A DNA stretch of 64,000 nucleotides from Acidicapsa dinghuensis (GTDB lineage: Bacteria; Acidobacteriota; Terriglobia; Terriglobales; Acidobacteriaceae): positions 207,005 to 271,004 of the forward strand of contig NZ_JAGSYH010000008.1 in NCBI RefSeq assembly GCF_025685685.1, given 5' to 3'. Below, piece after piece: positions 35,952-44,624 of the stretch. Within the stretch, counting starts at the first letter, position 1. Each line of letters starts with the position of its first letter. A program made the position numbers and the translations under genes. Under the pieces are notes generated by a model, which worked only from the letters and a program-made list of their open reading frames with translations, made no database searches and was not told where the DNA came from.

Positions 35952-37130
35952 TCAGAAATTCCTTATCTGTTGAATGTACCCATCGTAGTTCCGCTTCAGC
36001 TCGTCCAGCGAGTCGCCGCCAAACTTCTCCAGCACCTGCTGCGCAATGATGAACGCCACCATCGCCTCCGCAGCCACGCCCGCCGCAGGCACCACGCAAA
36101 GATCGCTCCGCTCATAGCTCGCCGCCGTCGCCTCGCGCGTATCAAACCGTACCGACTCCAGCGGTCTGCGCAACGTCGAGATCGGCTTCAGATACCCGCG
36201 CACCACAATGTCCTCGCCATTCGAGATACCGCCCTCGATGCCGCCCGCATTGTTCTGGTGTCGCGTAAACCGCGTCGGCTTCTCTGCAGTCTCCGGCCCA
36301 TAGTGAATCGCGTCATGCACCTGCGACCCAAACGACTCAGCCGCCGTCACGCCGCGGCCAATCTCCACGCCCTTCACGGCCTGCAGACTCATCACCGCCC
36401 AGGCCAGCAGCCCATCCAGCCGCTCATCCCAGTTGGCATACGTGCCCACACCCGGAGGCAGATTGTGCACCACCACCTCAAACACCCCGCCAACCGTGTC
36501 GCCCGTGCGCGCAACCTCTTCTACTTCTTCCTTCATACGCGCTTCCGTCTCAGCATCGACACAGCTCAGCAGCACGTCCTGCTTTTCCGTGACGGCAACA
36601 ATCTCATCCCAAGTAGCCGCACGCTCCAGCTCCACATGGCCCACGCGAATCACGTGACTCGCAACCTCAATGCCCAGCGCCCGCAGCAGCAGCTTGGCAA
36701 ACGCCCCAGCCGCCACCCGCGAAGTCGATTCGCGCGCAGAAGCCCGCTCCAGCACATACCGCGCATCCTTGAAGTTGTACTTCAGCGCCCCCGGCAGATC
36801 GGCATGCCCCGGCCGCGGAGAAGCCACAGCCTGATGCTTCGCCGGATCGCCCGCCTCAACAGGCAGCTTCTCTTCCCAGTTCTTCCAGTCGCGGTTGGGA
36901 ATCTGAATCGCAATCGGCGACCCAATCGTCTTCCCATGCCGCACACCCGAGAGAATATGGACCTTGTCCGTCTCGATCTTCATGCGGCCGCCGCGCCCAT
37001 ACCCCTGCTGGCGCCGCCAAAGCTCGCGGTTCACAAACTCAAAATCGACAGGAATCCCGGCAGGCAAACCGGAAATGAGCGCAATCAAAGCCTCGCCGTG
37101 CGACTCCCCGGCAGTTTCAAAACGAATCAT
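35952..37130 (-). CDS. aroC: Chorismate synthase AroC
   Basis: A protein of 392 residues. It makes chorismate from EPSP using reduced FMN. Motifs: ETAGESHGEALIALISGLPA at the start, RRQQGYGRGGRMKIETDKV, PRPGHADLPGALKYNFKDAR and RASARESTSRVAAGAFAKLL. The length is that of the longer AroC class. First gene of the cluster, 48 bases before def; the upstream 37131-37232 holds nothing evident. Confidence 0.97.
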   Translation of the reverse strand: MIRFETAGESHGEALIALISGLPAGIPVDFEFVNRELWRRQQGYGRGGRMKIETDKVHILSGVRHGKTIGSPIAIQIPNRDWKNWEEKLPVEAGDPAKHQAVASPRPGHADLPGALKYNFKDARYVLERASARESTSRVAAGAFAKLLLRALGIEVASHVIRVGHVELERAATWDEIVAVTEKQDVLLSCVDAETEARMKEEVEEVARTGDTVGGVFEVVVHNLPPGVGTYANWDERLDGLLAWAVMSLQAVKGVEIGRGVTAAESFGSQVHDAIHYGPETAEKPTRFTRHQNNAGGIEGGISNGEDIVVRGYLKPISTLRRPLESVRFDTREATAASYERSDLCVVPAAGVAAEAMVAFIIAQQVLEKFGGDSLDELKRNYDGYIQQIRNF

Positions 37131-37232
37131 GACCTATTGATTGTAACGAATTTAAGTCCCGTCTTCAGACAGATCGTGGTTCCCTGCGTTTATGTTAAAC
37201 GCCTCCGGAAACGCATACGCTGTTCCGCCTGT

Positions 37233-37667
37233 TCAAACAACAACTCCTTCCTCTTTCGAAGATTTCAGGGGGGTCGGTCGAAAAATCTCTATAAAAATAG
37301 AAGTGAATATACCTGTTAAGAGAGCCCGCAACAAACGAGTGAAAAGTTGCGCGGAATCGAAGTGATCGCCGGAAAAGCTCTGTCTCCAATCCGCCGTGAG
37401 GAGACTAACAGCAAACACAAGTGCCACCCCAATCACCCTCACGACGCCCCTTTGAGCATTCCAAGTACTACTCTTCTGCAATGAGTAGCCCAATAGCAGA
37501 ATCAGCGAGAGTATCAGTAACGCAACACATTCGCCGATAACCTGAAACGGCAGATCCTGGTGAGCACTGAGTGGGAAGAAATATCCCAAATCTGCAAAAC
37601 AAAACACCACTATTAAAAATAAGACGGCGTAGCGAAATGGTATGCGTTTATGCCAAAACGAGTTCAC
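37233..37667 (-). CDS. Small integral membrane protein, unknown
   Basis: A protein of 144 residues from a GTG at 37667 with GAGGAG 6 bases before it. Four hydrophobic segments: RYAVLFLIVVFCFADLGYF, ECVALLILSLILLLGY, GVVRVIGVALVFAVSLL and LLRALLTGIFTSIFIEIF. The C-terminus is charged (KSSKEEGVVV). No family was recognised. It follows the EVE-domain gene by 22 bases on the same strand. G+C is below that of the flanking genes. Confidence 0.7.
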   Translation of the reverse strand: MNSFWHKRIPFRYAVLFLIVVFCFADLGYFFPLSAHQDLPFQVIGECVALLILSLILLLGYSLQKSSTWNAQRGVVRVIGVALVFAVSLLTADWRQSFSGDHFDSAQLFTRLLRALLTGIFTSIFIEIFRPTPLKSSKEEGVVV

Positions 37668-37689
37668 AAAGTCTCCTCTTTAGCCTGAA

Positions 37690-38070
37690 CTACGCCACAA
37701 ACCACTCCCACTGCTCCTCAGTAAGCGGCACCACCGACAATCTCCCAATCAGCACCAGCGGCGACTGCGCAAACAGCGGCTCAGCCTTAATCGACGCCAG
37801 CGTCTTCGGCGTCTTCAGCCGCTTGCCCACCTTCACCTTCACCACCGGCACCTTCGGATCGGTCGCATCCACACTCACCACCGTCCCCGTCCCCACCGCC
37901 GTCTTCTCATCGCCCGTGTGGTAAAAGATCCACTTCGTCCCCTTCGGCATCTCGCGCAGATGCTTCACCGCCGTAGGATTCGTCACCCCATCCCACACCG
38001 TCTCCTTGTCCCGGAGAAAGTCATCAAAGGAATACACATCCGGTTCTGTCTTAAAAAGGAAATAGCTCAT
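37690..38070 (-). CDS. EVE-domain protein
   Basis: A protein of 126 residues. The YTH-related EVE fold is seen from MSYFLFKTEPDVYSFDDFLR, WDGVTNPTAVKHLREMPKGT, WIFYHTGDEKTAVGTGTVVS and the end LVLIGRLSVVPLTEEQWEWF. EVE domains bind modified bases in DNA or RNA (for example 5-methylcytosine) and are common near restriction or mobile loci. Here the neighbours are a toxin-antitoxin pair and a membrane protein. Slightly short for the family (usually 130-155). Confidence 0.92.
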   Translation of the reverse strand: MSYFLFKTEPDVYSFDDFLRDKETVWDGVTNPTAVKHLREMPKGTKWIFYHTGDEKTAVGTGTVVSVDATDPKVPVVKVKVGKRLKTPKTLASIKAEPLFAQSPLVLIGRLSVVPLTEEQWEWFVA

Positions 38071-38113
38071 ATCCTCGCCATCTTACTTCGTCTCAGCAGT
38101 CCTCTGTCAGGAA

Positions 38114-38413
38114 TTACGCCGCAGTTACCCGTTCAACCGCAAGACGCAGTCCCATTGCTCTTAGGATAGCGGCCAGACTGCGAAGCTCTGGATTGCCGTC
38201 CTCGGAGAGCGTTCGATAAAGCTGAGTCGGGTTCAAGCTCGCCTGCTTGGCAATCACAGGTACACCCCCGAACGCCTTCGCCAACTGGCGCAGCGCAATC
38301 AAAAGCTCCCCTTGCTCCCCATCCTCAAGAATGCTGTTCAGCAACTGGACCGCATATTCCGGATCCTCGCGAAAACGCTCAGCCATCGCATCATCATGAG
38401 ATCGATCGTTCAT
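38114..38413 (-). CDS. HigA-like antitoxin
   Basis: A protein of 99 residues with a helix-turn-helix of the addiction-module antidote type: ALRQLAKAFGGVPVIAKQAS then LNPTQLYRTLSEDGNPELRS and LAAILRAMGLRLAVE. The N-terminal 30 residues are acidic. Its ATG overlaps the toxin stop by 4 bases, giving the toxin-first order of HigBA-like systems. It probably represses its own promoter upstream of 38754. Confidence 0.9.
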   Translation of the reverse strand: MNDRSHDDAMAERFREDPEYAVQLLNSILEDGEQGELLIALRQLAKAFGGVPVIAKQASLNPTQLYRTLSEDGNPELRSLAAILRAMGLRLAVERVTAA

Positions 38414-38754
38414 TTCGCCTCCTTACTCGCATTCCTGCGTTGCCAGTCTCTCCAGTAATCGCAAGCCTTATCGATATCTGCGCTTTGACTTCCCTTGTCG
38501 CCACCGCAGAGCAGCAAAATGACCTTTGCGCCAGACATCGCGTAATACACTCGGATTCCAGGCCCAACGTCGATACGCAACTCCCAGATTCCGTCCTGGC
38601 AAAACTTATGATCTCCGAAGTTGCCGAACTCGACCCGATTCACCCTCCGGTCAACCGCAATTCGAAGCTTGGTATCACGCAATCTGCAATGCCATTCCTC
38701 GAATACGTCCTTCCCTTCGACTGTCAGGTAATGACGAATTTCATACGCATTCAT
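38410..38754 (-). CDS. HigB/RelE-superfamily toxin
   Basis: A protein of 114 residues. The pattern RVNRVEFGNFGDHKFCQDGI, WELRIDVGPGIRVYYAMSGA and KVILLLCGGDKGSQSADIDK is that of the addiction-module killer protein (Gp49-like) branch of RelE/ParE toxins, which cut mRNA at the ribosome. Active-site basic residues (Arg in ELRI and RVYY; Lys in GGDK) are present, so it is probably functional. Partner antitoxin is downstream at 38114-38413. Confidence 0.9.
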   Translation of the reverse strand: MNAYEIRHYLTVEGKDVFEEWHCRLRDTKLRIAVDRRVNRVEFGNFGDHKFCQDGIWELRIDVGPGIRVYYAMSGAKVILLLCGGDKGSQSADIDKACDYWRDWQRRNASKEAK

Positions 38755-38816
38755 AGTTTCGTTTATAAACGATCTTCCCGCAAGATTTATTTAAGCTTCT
38801 ACATGCATTACCGTCT

Positions 38817-39086
38817 TCATCGCGGCTTCCAGCTGGCCCCGCCATGGTACGTATCCGCCCGCAGATCAAACATCCGCCCACACGCGGCGCACCGGAAGCC
38901 ATGCGCCAAAACATCGTCGGGCCACACCGGTTGAAACACATCGCGTAGCGGGCAGCTTGCTTCTATAAGGACAAAGATTCCTTGATCGACAATCTCGATG
39001 AGTTGTCGGACAACATCCTTATATTCCCCAGGAGTGGAGAAATTTATCCGCTCAGAAAACCCCGCGCACTTAGTGCACCCCGCCAT
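38817..39086 (-). CDS. Small protein with two CxxC motifs
   Basis: A protein of 89 residues. Cysteine pairs stand at the start (MAGCTKCAGFSERIN) and near the end (HGFRCAACGRMFDLRADTYH), joined by a helix STPGEYKDVVRQLIEIVDQG. The pairs could bind one zinc ion across the fold. The final residues DTYHGGASWKPR look conserved and are aromatic-rich, as in some immunity-type proteins. The family was not recognised. It is 10 bases after the YhaM-like gene's stop side and in the same direction as the toxin-antitoxin genes. Confidence 0.62.
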   Translation of the reverse strand: MAGCTKCAGFSERINFSTPGEYKDVVRQLIEIVDQGIFVLIEASCPLRDVFQPVWPDDVLAHGFRCAACGRMFDLRADTYHGGASWKPR

Positions 39087-39095
39087 CGCACGCCC

Positions 39096-40097
39096 TCAGC
39101 TTTTCGACTCGTCAGCATTGAGCCACGCCCGCGAATTCAACATAGTCCGCTGATCCAGCGCCCAGATCCTATCCGTCATCTCATCCGCCGCCCGTCCCAT
39201 CCGTTCCGACTTCTGAAACTCCGTCATCAGCGTCTGCATCTTCGCATCCATGTCATCCAGAAAATTCAGCATCAGCGCCTCCGGAATCATCGGCAACTTC
39301 GGCGACCCAAACTCCAGCTTCCCGTGATGACTCAGGATCATATGCAGCACCAGCGTCTTCAACCTCGGCGGAAATCCCGGCAGCGCATCCATCGTCTTCT
39401 CCACCAGCGAAGCCCCAATCTGAATATGCCCCAGCAGTTGCCCCTCCAGCGTGTACTCAAACCCCGTCGCCCACGCCAGCTCGCGAATCTTTCCAATGTC
39501 GTGCAGAATCACGCCCGTCAAAACCAAATCCCGCATCAGGATCGGATAATGCGGCACCACACGATCAGCCAGCCCAATCAAACTCACCACATGCTCCAGC
39601 AACCCGCCCAGCCATGCATGATGCAACTGCTTCGCCGCCGGAGCCTCGCGAAACGCCCCACTTACCGCAGGATCGGCCAGCACCGCCTCTACCAGCCGTT
39701 TCAGATCCGGCTCGGTAAAGCTCGCCACAGCCTGCTGCAGCTTCACCCATAACTCCGCAACGTCATACGTAGTCGCAGGTAGCAGATCGGCGCGCTCATA
39801 CTCCACCTCCATCACGCCGCGCAGCATGTCCACCTTTAACTGCAGCGTGCCATCGAACTTCGAGACACACCCTCGAATCTTCACCACATCGCCCTTTTCA
39901 AAATCCGGAGCAATCCGGTGATCCGTCACATCCCAAACCCGCGCCTCGATCTGCCCTGAGTTATCCCCAAGCGTCAGGCTCAGATACGGCTTCCCCGCGC
40001 GCGTCGTCCGCTGCTGCTTGCTCAGCACCAGAAACACTCCATCAAACGGCTTGTTCTCATCAAGCTTTGCCAGATCGGCTACAAAAACTTCCTTCAT
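39096..40097 (-). CDS. YhaM-like 3'-5' exoribonuclease (OB fold + HD)
   Basis: A protein of 333 residues from the ATG at 40097 (MKEVFVADL); the open frame continues upstream into repeat DNA. The OB-fold region (residues 10-95) includes VFLVLSKQQRTTRAGKPYLS and LTLGDNSGQIEARVWD. The HD domain has QLHHAWLGGLLEHVVSL, ILHDIGKIRELAW and the late HMILSHHGKLEFGSPK, giving the H...HD...H metal set. YhaM acts on short single-stranded RNA and DNA. Cytosolic, single-gene unit. Confidence 0.92.
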   Translation of the reverse strand: MKEVFVADLAKLDENKPFDGVFLVLSKQQRTTRAGKPYLSLTLGDNSGQIEARVWDVTDHRIAPDFEKGDVVKIRGCVSKFDGTLQLKVDMLRGVMEVEYERADLLPATTYDVAELWVKLQQAVASFTEPDLKRLVEAVLADPAVSGAFREAPAAKQLHHAWLGGLLEHVVSLIGLADRVVPHYPILMRDLVLTGVILHDIGKIRELAWATGFEYTLEGQLLGHIQIGASLVEKTMDALPGFPPRLKTLVLHMILSHHGKLEFGSPKLPMIPEALMLNFLDDMDAKMQTLMTEFQKSERMGRAADEMTDRIWALDQRTMLNSRAWLNADESKS

Positions 40098-40169
40098 ATT
40101 CGGGCAGCTTACAGCATTCAGCCTCCGCGCTACGACTGCGCCCAGGCTCCGGTTCTTGAAAACCCGGTA

Positions 40170-40201
40170 CAAAACAAAACTGCCGGCATCTCTGCCGGCA
40201 G
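40170..40201 (-). terminator. Intrinsic terminator, minus strand
   Basis: CTGCCGGCA (40180-40188) and TGCCGGCAG (40193-40201) form a 9-bp stem with a 4-base loop; on the minus strand it is followed by TTTTGTTTTG. It would stop transcripts from the SurA-like gene after they pass the repeat at 40.2-40.3 kb, and it separates that gene from the YhaM-like gene. Confidence 0.7.
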
Positions 40202-40347
40202 CCTTTACCAAACCGCAAACCGCTGTTTTGAAAGGGCACGAGTTTACTCGTGCCGTAAAAGCTGCCAAAAGAATACGGCTTTAGCCGTTGAGGGAAGTAT
40301 TTCTACCCTAAGGGACCTTGCCGGCAGCCTTTACCAAATCGCAAACC
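40193..40347. repeat. Hairpin repeat (family A) bracketed by a 28-bp direct repeat
   Basis: TGCCGGCAGCCTTTACCAAA followed by (C/T)CGCAAACC occurs at 40193 and again near 40320, one mismatch in 28. Between them is a family A hairpin unit: GGCACGAG-TTTA-CTCGTGCC (40235-40254) and ACGGC-TTTA-GCCGT (40275-40288). The same unit occurs at 48119-48179. The direct repeat may be a target duplication or a tandem duplication around the insertion. Confidence 0.65.
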
Positions 40348-40350
40348 CCG

Positions 40351-42180
40351 CTACTGCGGACTCGTACCCTGTGGCGTAGTGCTCTGTGGTGTTGTGCTTT
40401 GCGGCGTCGTGCTCTCCGGAGCCGGTGTCGGCTTCGCCGGAGCAGGCGCTCCCGCCACCGGAGCCGCAGGCGTCAACTCAGGCGCTTGTTTCTGCGTTTC
40501 GTCCTTCGGACGCTCCTGCATGCGTGTCTTCTGTCCGTTCGAAGTCTGATGCTTCTTCTTCTTTTTCGCAGTATCGCCGTTTAGACCCAGAGGAGCCGAC
40601 TGCGTCTGCCGATCCGCCACTTCCTGCGAATCCGGCGGCGCTGGCGTAAAGCTGTCCAGTTGCGGACCCTGCGGCTTCTTTTCCTTCGGCAGCTTGGCGC
40701 GATCTCTGAAACGTGTCTTCTTTTCCGGCGGAGCCTGATCCAGCGGGTTGGTGATCTCCGCCGTGGTGGCGTCCACCTGATCCTTCGGCAGCGCGCCTGC
40801 ATCCTCAACCTTCGTCTCCGTCGCATTTGGCAGCGTCTCACGCGGAGCCTGTCCAAAACGAATCTTCTCGCGCTTGCCCGGCTTCTCTGAAACCGGTTTC
40901 GCAGCCTTTGATGCCTTTGCAGTACTGTTCACCGCAGGCTTGGCCGGTGTCGTGTCTGCAGACACATCCACAACCGACGCCTTGTTCTTATTGCGGAAAC
41001 CTCGCTCCGTCTCGCGGAACCGTACGCGCTGCGCCTTATGCTTCTTCTTCGGCGCTGGAGGCGTATACGCGCTGTAAACCGGCTTCGTCTCCTTCGGGCT
41101 CGCTCCCGCATCCACATACCCCGGCTTGATGTCGATATACGCTTCCTCGCGCATCTCCGTCAGATACGAGCGGATCGCCGGTTCCATGCGGCTCTCAAAC
41201 AAAGCCTCTTCCACCTGCGGTTCAACATCCTTGTAGGGTGCTGCTCCACCGGTGTTGTGCTCTACAACCTTGAAGATCACATAACCCTGCCGCGTCCGGA
41301 TCGGGGCCGTATACTCTCCTGCCTTAAGCCCGAAAGTTGCGTCTTCAAACACCTTGTTCAGCCCGCCGCGCTGCCACTTGCCCAGATCGCCGCCCTCAGC
41401 CGCCGTCGGCCCATCGCTCTGCGCACGGGCAATTGTGTCAAAGCTGTCGCCAGCCTTCAGTTTGGCCTCAATATCATCCGCCTTGGCCTTCGCCGCCGCT
41501 ACCTTCTGCGGGTCGTCCGTTCCCTCCGCGCCGCCAGCCGACACCAGAATCTCCGCCAGGTGAACGCTTTCCGGCTGCTGATACTCTGCCTTGTGCGCCT
41601 CGTAATACCGCTGCGCCTCGCCCGGAGTAATCTGCACCTTGTGCCCGATCTCCTCGCGCATCACATCCTGCGTAATGATCTGGTTGCGAATGTTCTGCTT
41701 AAAGTCCTCAAACGAAACGCCCTGCTCCTTGGCCGCCTTCTCCAGGTCGTCTATCGTCGCCAGGTTGTACTTCTTGCGAATATCGTCAAGCTGCTTGATC
41801 AGCTCGTCGTCACCCGTAATGCCCAGCTCCTTGCCTTTTGAGAGCCAGAGCTGCTGGTCGATCAGGTTACGCAGCAGATCCTTATGCCCGTCGGCGATCT
41901 GTTGAAGTGACTCGCCACGCTGCCGCGCCGCGTCGTCCATCTCCTTCTGGGCACGCTCGTAATCGGAGCTCGAAATTACCTGGTCATTAACGCGCGCAAT
42001 CGCCTGCTCCACAACCTGCCCGCCATACGCGCTTTGCGGAGCAGAATCAGAGGGATGCGCCTGGGCCTGAGCGCCTACCGTCACAAGTCCGGAAACAAGC
42101 GCCAGCGCAGCCGCGCGAGTAAACACTCCGGAAGTGACAAACGAAGAAATTGCAGAGAAGCGGGATGGTCTTAGGGTCAT
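40351..42180 (-). CDS. SurA-like periplasmic peptidyl-prolyl isomerase with long tail
   Basis: A protein of 609 residues. A signal segment (about residues 18-40, ending AQAQA) precedes a SurA N-terminal helical domain (about 55-190: IARVNDQVISSSDYERAQKE, NLIDQQLWLSKGKELGI) and one parvulin domain (about 200-310: VHLAEILVSAGG, GGDLGKWQRGGLNKVFED, RTRQGYVIFKVVE). From about residue 350 a low-complexity tail of 260 residues contains three versions of a basic RxRFR-type motif and ends in STTPQ repeats. It assists folding of outer-membrane proteins; the tail is unusual for SurA. Divergent from the S41 protease gene. Confidence 0.9.
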   Translation of the reverse strand: MTLRPSRFSAISSFVTSGVFTRAAALALVSGLVTVGAQAQAHPSDSAPQSAYGGQVVEQAIARVNDQVISSSDYERAQKEMDDAARQRGESLQQIADGHKDLLRNLIDQQLWLSKGKELGITGDDELIKQLDDIRKKYNLATIDDLEKAAKEQGVSFEDFKQNIRNQIITQDVMREEIGHKVQITPGEAQRYYEAHKAEYQQPESVHLAEILVSAGGAEGTDDPQKVAAAKAKADDIEAKLKAGDSFDTIARAQSDGPTAAEGGDLGKWQRGGLNKVFEDATFGLKAGEYTAPIRTRQGYVIFKVVEHNTGGAAPYKDVEPQVEEALFESRMEPAIRSYLTEMREEAYIDIKPGYVDAGASPKETKPVYSAYTPPAPKKKHKAQRVRFRETERGFRNKNKASVVDVSADTTPAKPAVNSTAKASKAAKPVSEKPGKREKIRFGQAPRETLPNATETKVEDAGALPKDQVDATTAEITNPLDQAPPEKKTRFRDRAKLPKEKKPQGPQLDSFTPAPPDSQEVADRQTQSAPLGLNGDTAKKKKKHQTSNGQKTRMQERPKDETQKQAPELTPAAPVAGAPAPAKPTPAPESTTPQSTTPQSTTPQGTSPQ

Positions 42181-42407
42181 AGGAACTCAACAACGGGTCG
42201 TCCTCGAATCCGGCATGCCGCACACGGCGGTCTGCTCCCAATCCTCGGCTTGATCCTTAGACGCAATTGTAAACGTCCCGAAAGCACCACGCCCGTTTCG
42301 ATCTGGACAGAGTCTCCTTGCTCGAACCTCAACCGCTACATTGGTCTGGCCCACCGCCGTTTTCAGCCGGCCAATAACGCGATTGAGTCTTTCCCCGCCG
42401 CACCACG

Positions 42408-42431
42408 TCAAACTCGGTACGATGCTATACT
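42408..42431 (+). promoter_or_regulatory. Candidate extended -10 promoter for the S41 protease gene
   Basis: TGCTATACT (42423-42431) fits an extended -10 element (TGn-TATAcT) 158 bases before the ATG at 42589. The upstream -35 region (CACGTC) is a poor match, which extended -10 promoters tolerate. The 408-base gap between the divergent SurA-like and S41 genes otherwise shows no recognisable site. Confidence 0.35.
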
Positions 42432-42588
42432 TTCCCACAAGATTGCTCCGTCTGCGCCGGTGGGCAGGATTGGGCCTTTGCTGTGTTTCCGGCCCTGTTT
42501 CTGGTCCTTTTTCCGGCCAGGTTCGGGTTCCTCCTCAGAGCAAGACCTTTCCCCATCGCAGCGGCAGCGTCTGGAGGTTTTTCCACTC

Positions 42589-44199
42589 ATGACTCCGCGC
42601 GTCCGCCGGGCGATTTTCTCCCTCATTGTTTTCTTCGGCATCTGCGCCGCCGCTGGAACCCTGCTGCAAAGCAGAGTAGGCGCTCAATCCGCCGTGGATG
42701 AATCCCAACTCCGCGACAATCTCAAGGCCTTCACCAGCGTCTACGCCCTCGTCGAGCAGAACTACGCCGACCCCATCACCGGCGACAAAGCCGACACCGC
42801 CATCTACGACGGCGCCATACCCGGCATGCTGCGCGTTCTCGATCCGCATTCTTCCTTCCACGACCCGAAGGACTACGCCCGCATGCAGGAAGATCAGCGC
42901 GGCCACTACTTCGGCATCGGCATGCTGATTCAGCAGCAGAACAACAAAATCTACGTCCGCACTCCCTATGAGGGCACACCCTCTTACCGCGCGGGCCTCA
43001 AACCCGGTGACGTCATCGTCTCCATCGACGGCAAGAGCACCGAAAACCTCACCTCCGAAACCGTCGCCAAAATGCTCAAAGGCCCCCGCGGAACCCACGT
43101 GACCGTAACCGTCACCCGCGAAGGCCAGAGCAAGCCGCTCACCTTCGACCTCGTCCGCGATGACATCCCGCATCCGTCAGTCGATCTCAAATACGAGATC
43201 CGCCCAGGCGTCGGCTACATCCATCTCACCCAGTTCCAGCAGACCAGCGCCAAGGAAGTCGACGACGCCATCAATAGCTTCGGCAACATGAAAGGTCTCG
43301 TCTTCGACCTGCGCAGCAACCCCGGCGGCCTGCTCAGCCAGGCAGTCGAAATCTGCGATCATCTGCTCGCCAAGGGCCAGGTCATCGTCTCGCAGCGTGG
43401 CCGCGCCTATCCCGATCAGGTCTACACCGCCACTCATGGCAACGGCGGCCATACCTTCCCGATCGTAGTTCTGGTCAACCGCAACACCGCCTCGGCTGCC
43501 GAGATCGTCTCCGGCGCTCTGCAGGATCACGACCGCGCACTCATCGTCGGCGAAACCACCTTCGGCAAAGGCCTCGTTCAGACCGTCTATAACCTCTCTG
43601 AAAACACCGGCCTCGCCCTCACCACCTATCACTACTACACACCGTCAGGCCGCCTCATTCAGCGCAAGTATCAGGGCGTCTCGCTCTACGACTACTACAA
43701 CCACGCCAACGCGCTCCCCGCCGACAACACGAATAAGGAAGTAAAGCTCACCGACTCCGGACGCACCGTCTACGGCGGCGGCGGCATCACGCCAGACGAA
43801 AAGATCACGCCTCCCAAGTCCAACAACTTCATGGACACCCTGCTCTACAACGACGCCTTCTTCCACTTCACGTCCTACTACCTCAGCAATCACACTGCGG
43901 CTAAGGACTTCCAGATCGATGAAGCGGTGATGACCTCGTTCAAGCAATTCCTCACCACCCAGGGCATCCCCTTCACCGATGCGGACATCACCTCCGCCGG
44001 CGACTGGCTCAAAGCCAACATCCGCGCCTACATCATCGGCTATCAGGATGGGGAAACCGTGCGCTTGAAGACTCTCGCCGACTGGGACCCCATGATCCAG
44101 AAAGCCATCACCTACATGCCCCAGGCCCAGGCCCTCGAAGACACCGCCCATAAGGTGCTGGCAGAAAAAGCCGAAGCTCGCACCGGCATCAACCAGTAA
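42589..44199 (+). CDS. S41 family C-terminal processing peptidase
   Basis: A protein of 536 residues from the ATG at 42589 with GGAGG 11 bases before it; the longer open frame is not conserved in character. A membrane/signal segment (residues 8-30) is followed by an N-terminal helical part (YALVEQNYADPI, MLRVLDPHSSF), a PDZ domain (about 115-200, with GIGMLIQQQNNKIYVRTPYE) and the Ser/Lys protease domain: VNRNTASAAEIVSGALQDHD (catalytic Ser) and GETTFGKGLVQT (catalytic Lys). The last 130 residues form an added helical domain. It acts in the periplasm on C-terminal tails. Confidence 0.95.
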   Translation: MTPRVRRAIFSLIVFFGICAAAGTLLQSRVGAQSAVDESQLRDNLKAFTSVYALVEQNYADPITGDKADTAIYDGAIPGMLRVLDPHSSFHDPKDYARMQEDQRGHYFGIGMLIQQQNNKIYVRTPYEGTPSYRAGLKPGDVIVSIDGKSTENLTSETVAKMLKGPRGTHVTVTVTREGQSKPLTFDLVRDDIPHPSVDLKYEIRPGVGYIHLTQFQQTSAKEVDDAINSFGNMKGLVFDLRSNPGGLLSQAVEICDHLLAKGQVIVSQRGRAYPDQVYTATHGNGGHTFPIVVLVNRNTASAAEIVSGALQDHDRALIVGETTFGKGLVQTVYNLSENTGLALTTYHYYTPSGRLIQRKYQGVSLYDYYNHANALPADNTNKEVKLTDSGRTVYGGGGITPDEKITPPKSNNFMDTLLYNDAFFHFTSYYLSNHTAAKDFQIDEAVMTSFKQFLTTQGIPFTDADITSAGDWLKANIRAYIIGYQDGETVRLKTLADWDPMIQKAITYMPQAQALEDTAHKVLAEKAEARTGINQ

Positions 44200-44220
44200 C
44201 TCAGTCCCATACGAACACCA

Positions 44221-44248
44221 AAGGCCATCCCTCGTGGATGGCCTTTTT
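44221..44248 (+). terminator. Strong intrinsic terminator after the S41 gene
   Basis: AAGGCCATCC-ctcgt-GGATGGCCTTTTT: a perfect 10-bp stem with a 5-base loop and five terminal T residues, 22 bases after the stop codon at 44199. Textbook form and position. Confidence 0.92.
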
Positions 44249-44331
44249 CATTGATGGTGCTGAAAAACGCATGAGATCGCGTGTCTTGAAGGGGCACGGC
44301 TTCAGCCCGGAGGGATGTTTTTCGCCGGGTG

Positions 44332-44470
44332 CCCACCCTATCTTTTCTCATGTTGAAACTACCACAACTCTAGGGGTGCCCCATCCTTTCCGCGTTCTAT
44401 GCGGAAAGGGTGGGATAGCGGATGCCCGCACCACCACAAGCCAAATTCGTGCGCAGCACGAACTGGAGGG
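44332..44470 (+). repeat. 139-bp repeat, family B, copy 1
   Basis: CCCACCCTATC to AACTGGAGGG. It matches 44999-45137 at 135 of 139 positions by my count, in the same orientation, and a diverged inverted copy lies at 63799-63888. It contains the hairpin CTTTCCGC-gttctat-GCGGAAAG and GTGCGCAGCAC. No coding frame is shared. The pair brackets the small membrane protein gene at 44625-44957. Confidence 0.85.
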
Positions 44471-44472
44471 AG

Positions 44473-44526
44473 CAGGGGCATTCATGCCCCTGAAAAACAA
44501 GCCCGCAAGGAAGGGGCTTTAGCCCC
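44473..44526 (+). repeat. Two-hairpin module (TTCA then TTTA loops), copy 1
   Basis: CAGGGGCA-TTCA-TGCCCCTG (44473-44492) then GGGGC-TTTA-GCCCC (44513-44526), right after the family B repeat. At 45140-45194 the same module follows family B copy 2 with entirely different but still self-complementary stems. Loops and order are fixed; stems are private to each copy. Confidence 0.75.
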
Positions 44527-44624
44527 GGGACCTCCATTCCGAGATCTGAAAACAGGAAAACATAAACTCCCTGCGTAACGAGCAAAGACCGGAAAAGCAT
44601 AATTCCAGGGCCACCTATCAACGC

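Noticed and set aside
35055..37319. A 754-codon plus-strand frame opposite fmt, def and aroC
   Set aside because: Arg/His/Leu-rich antisense shadow typical of high-GC genes; the minus-strand products are unmistakable.
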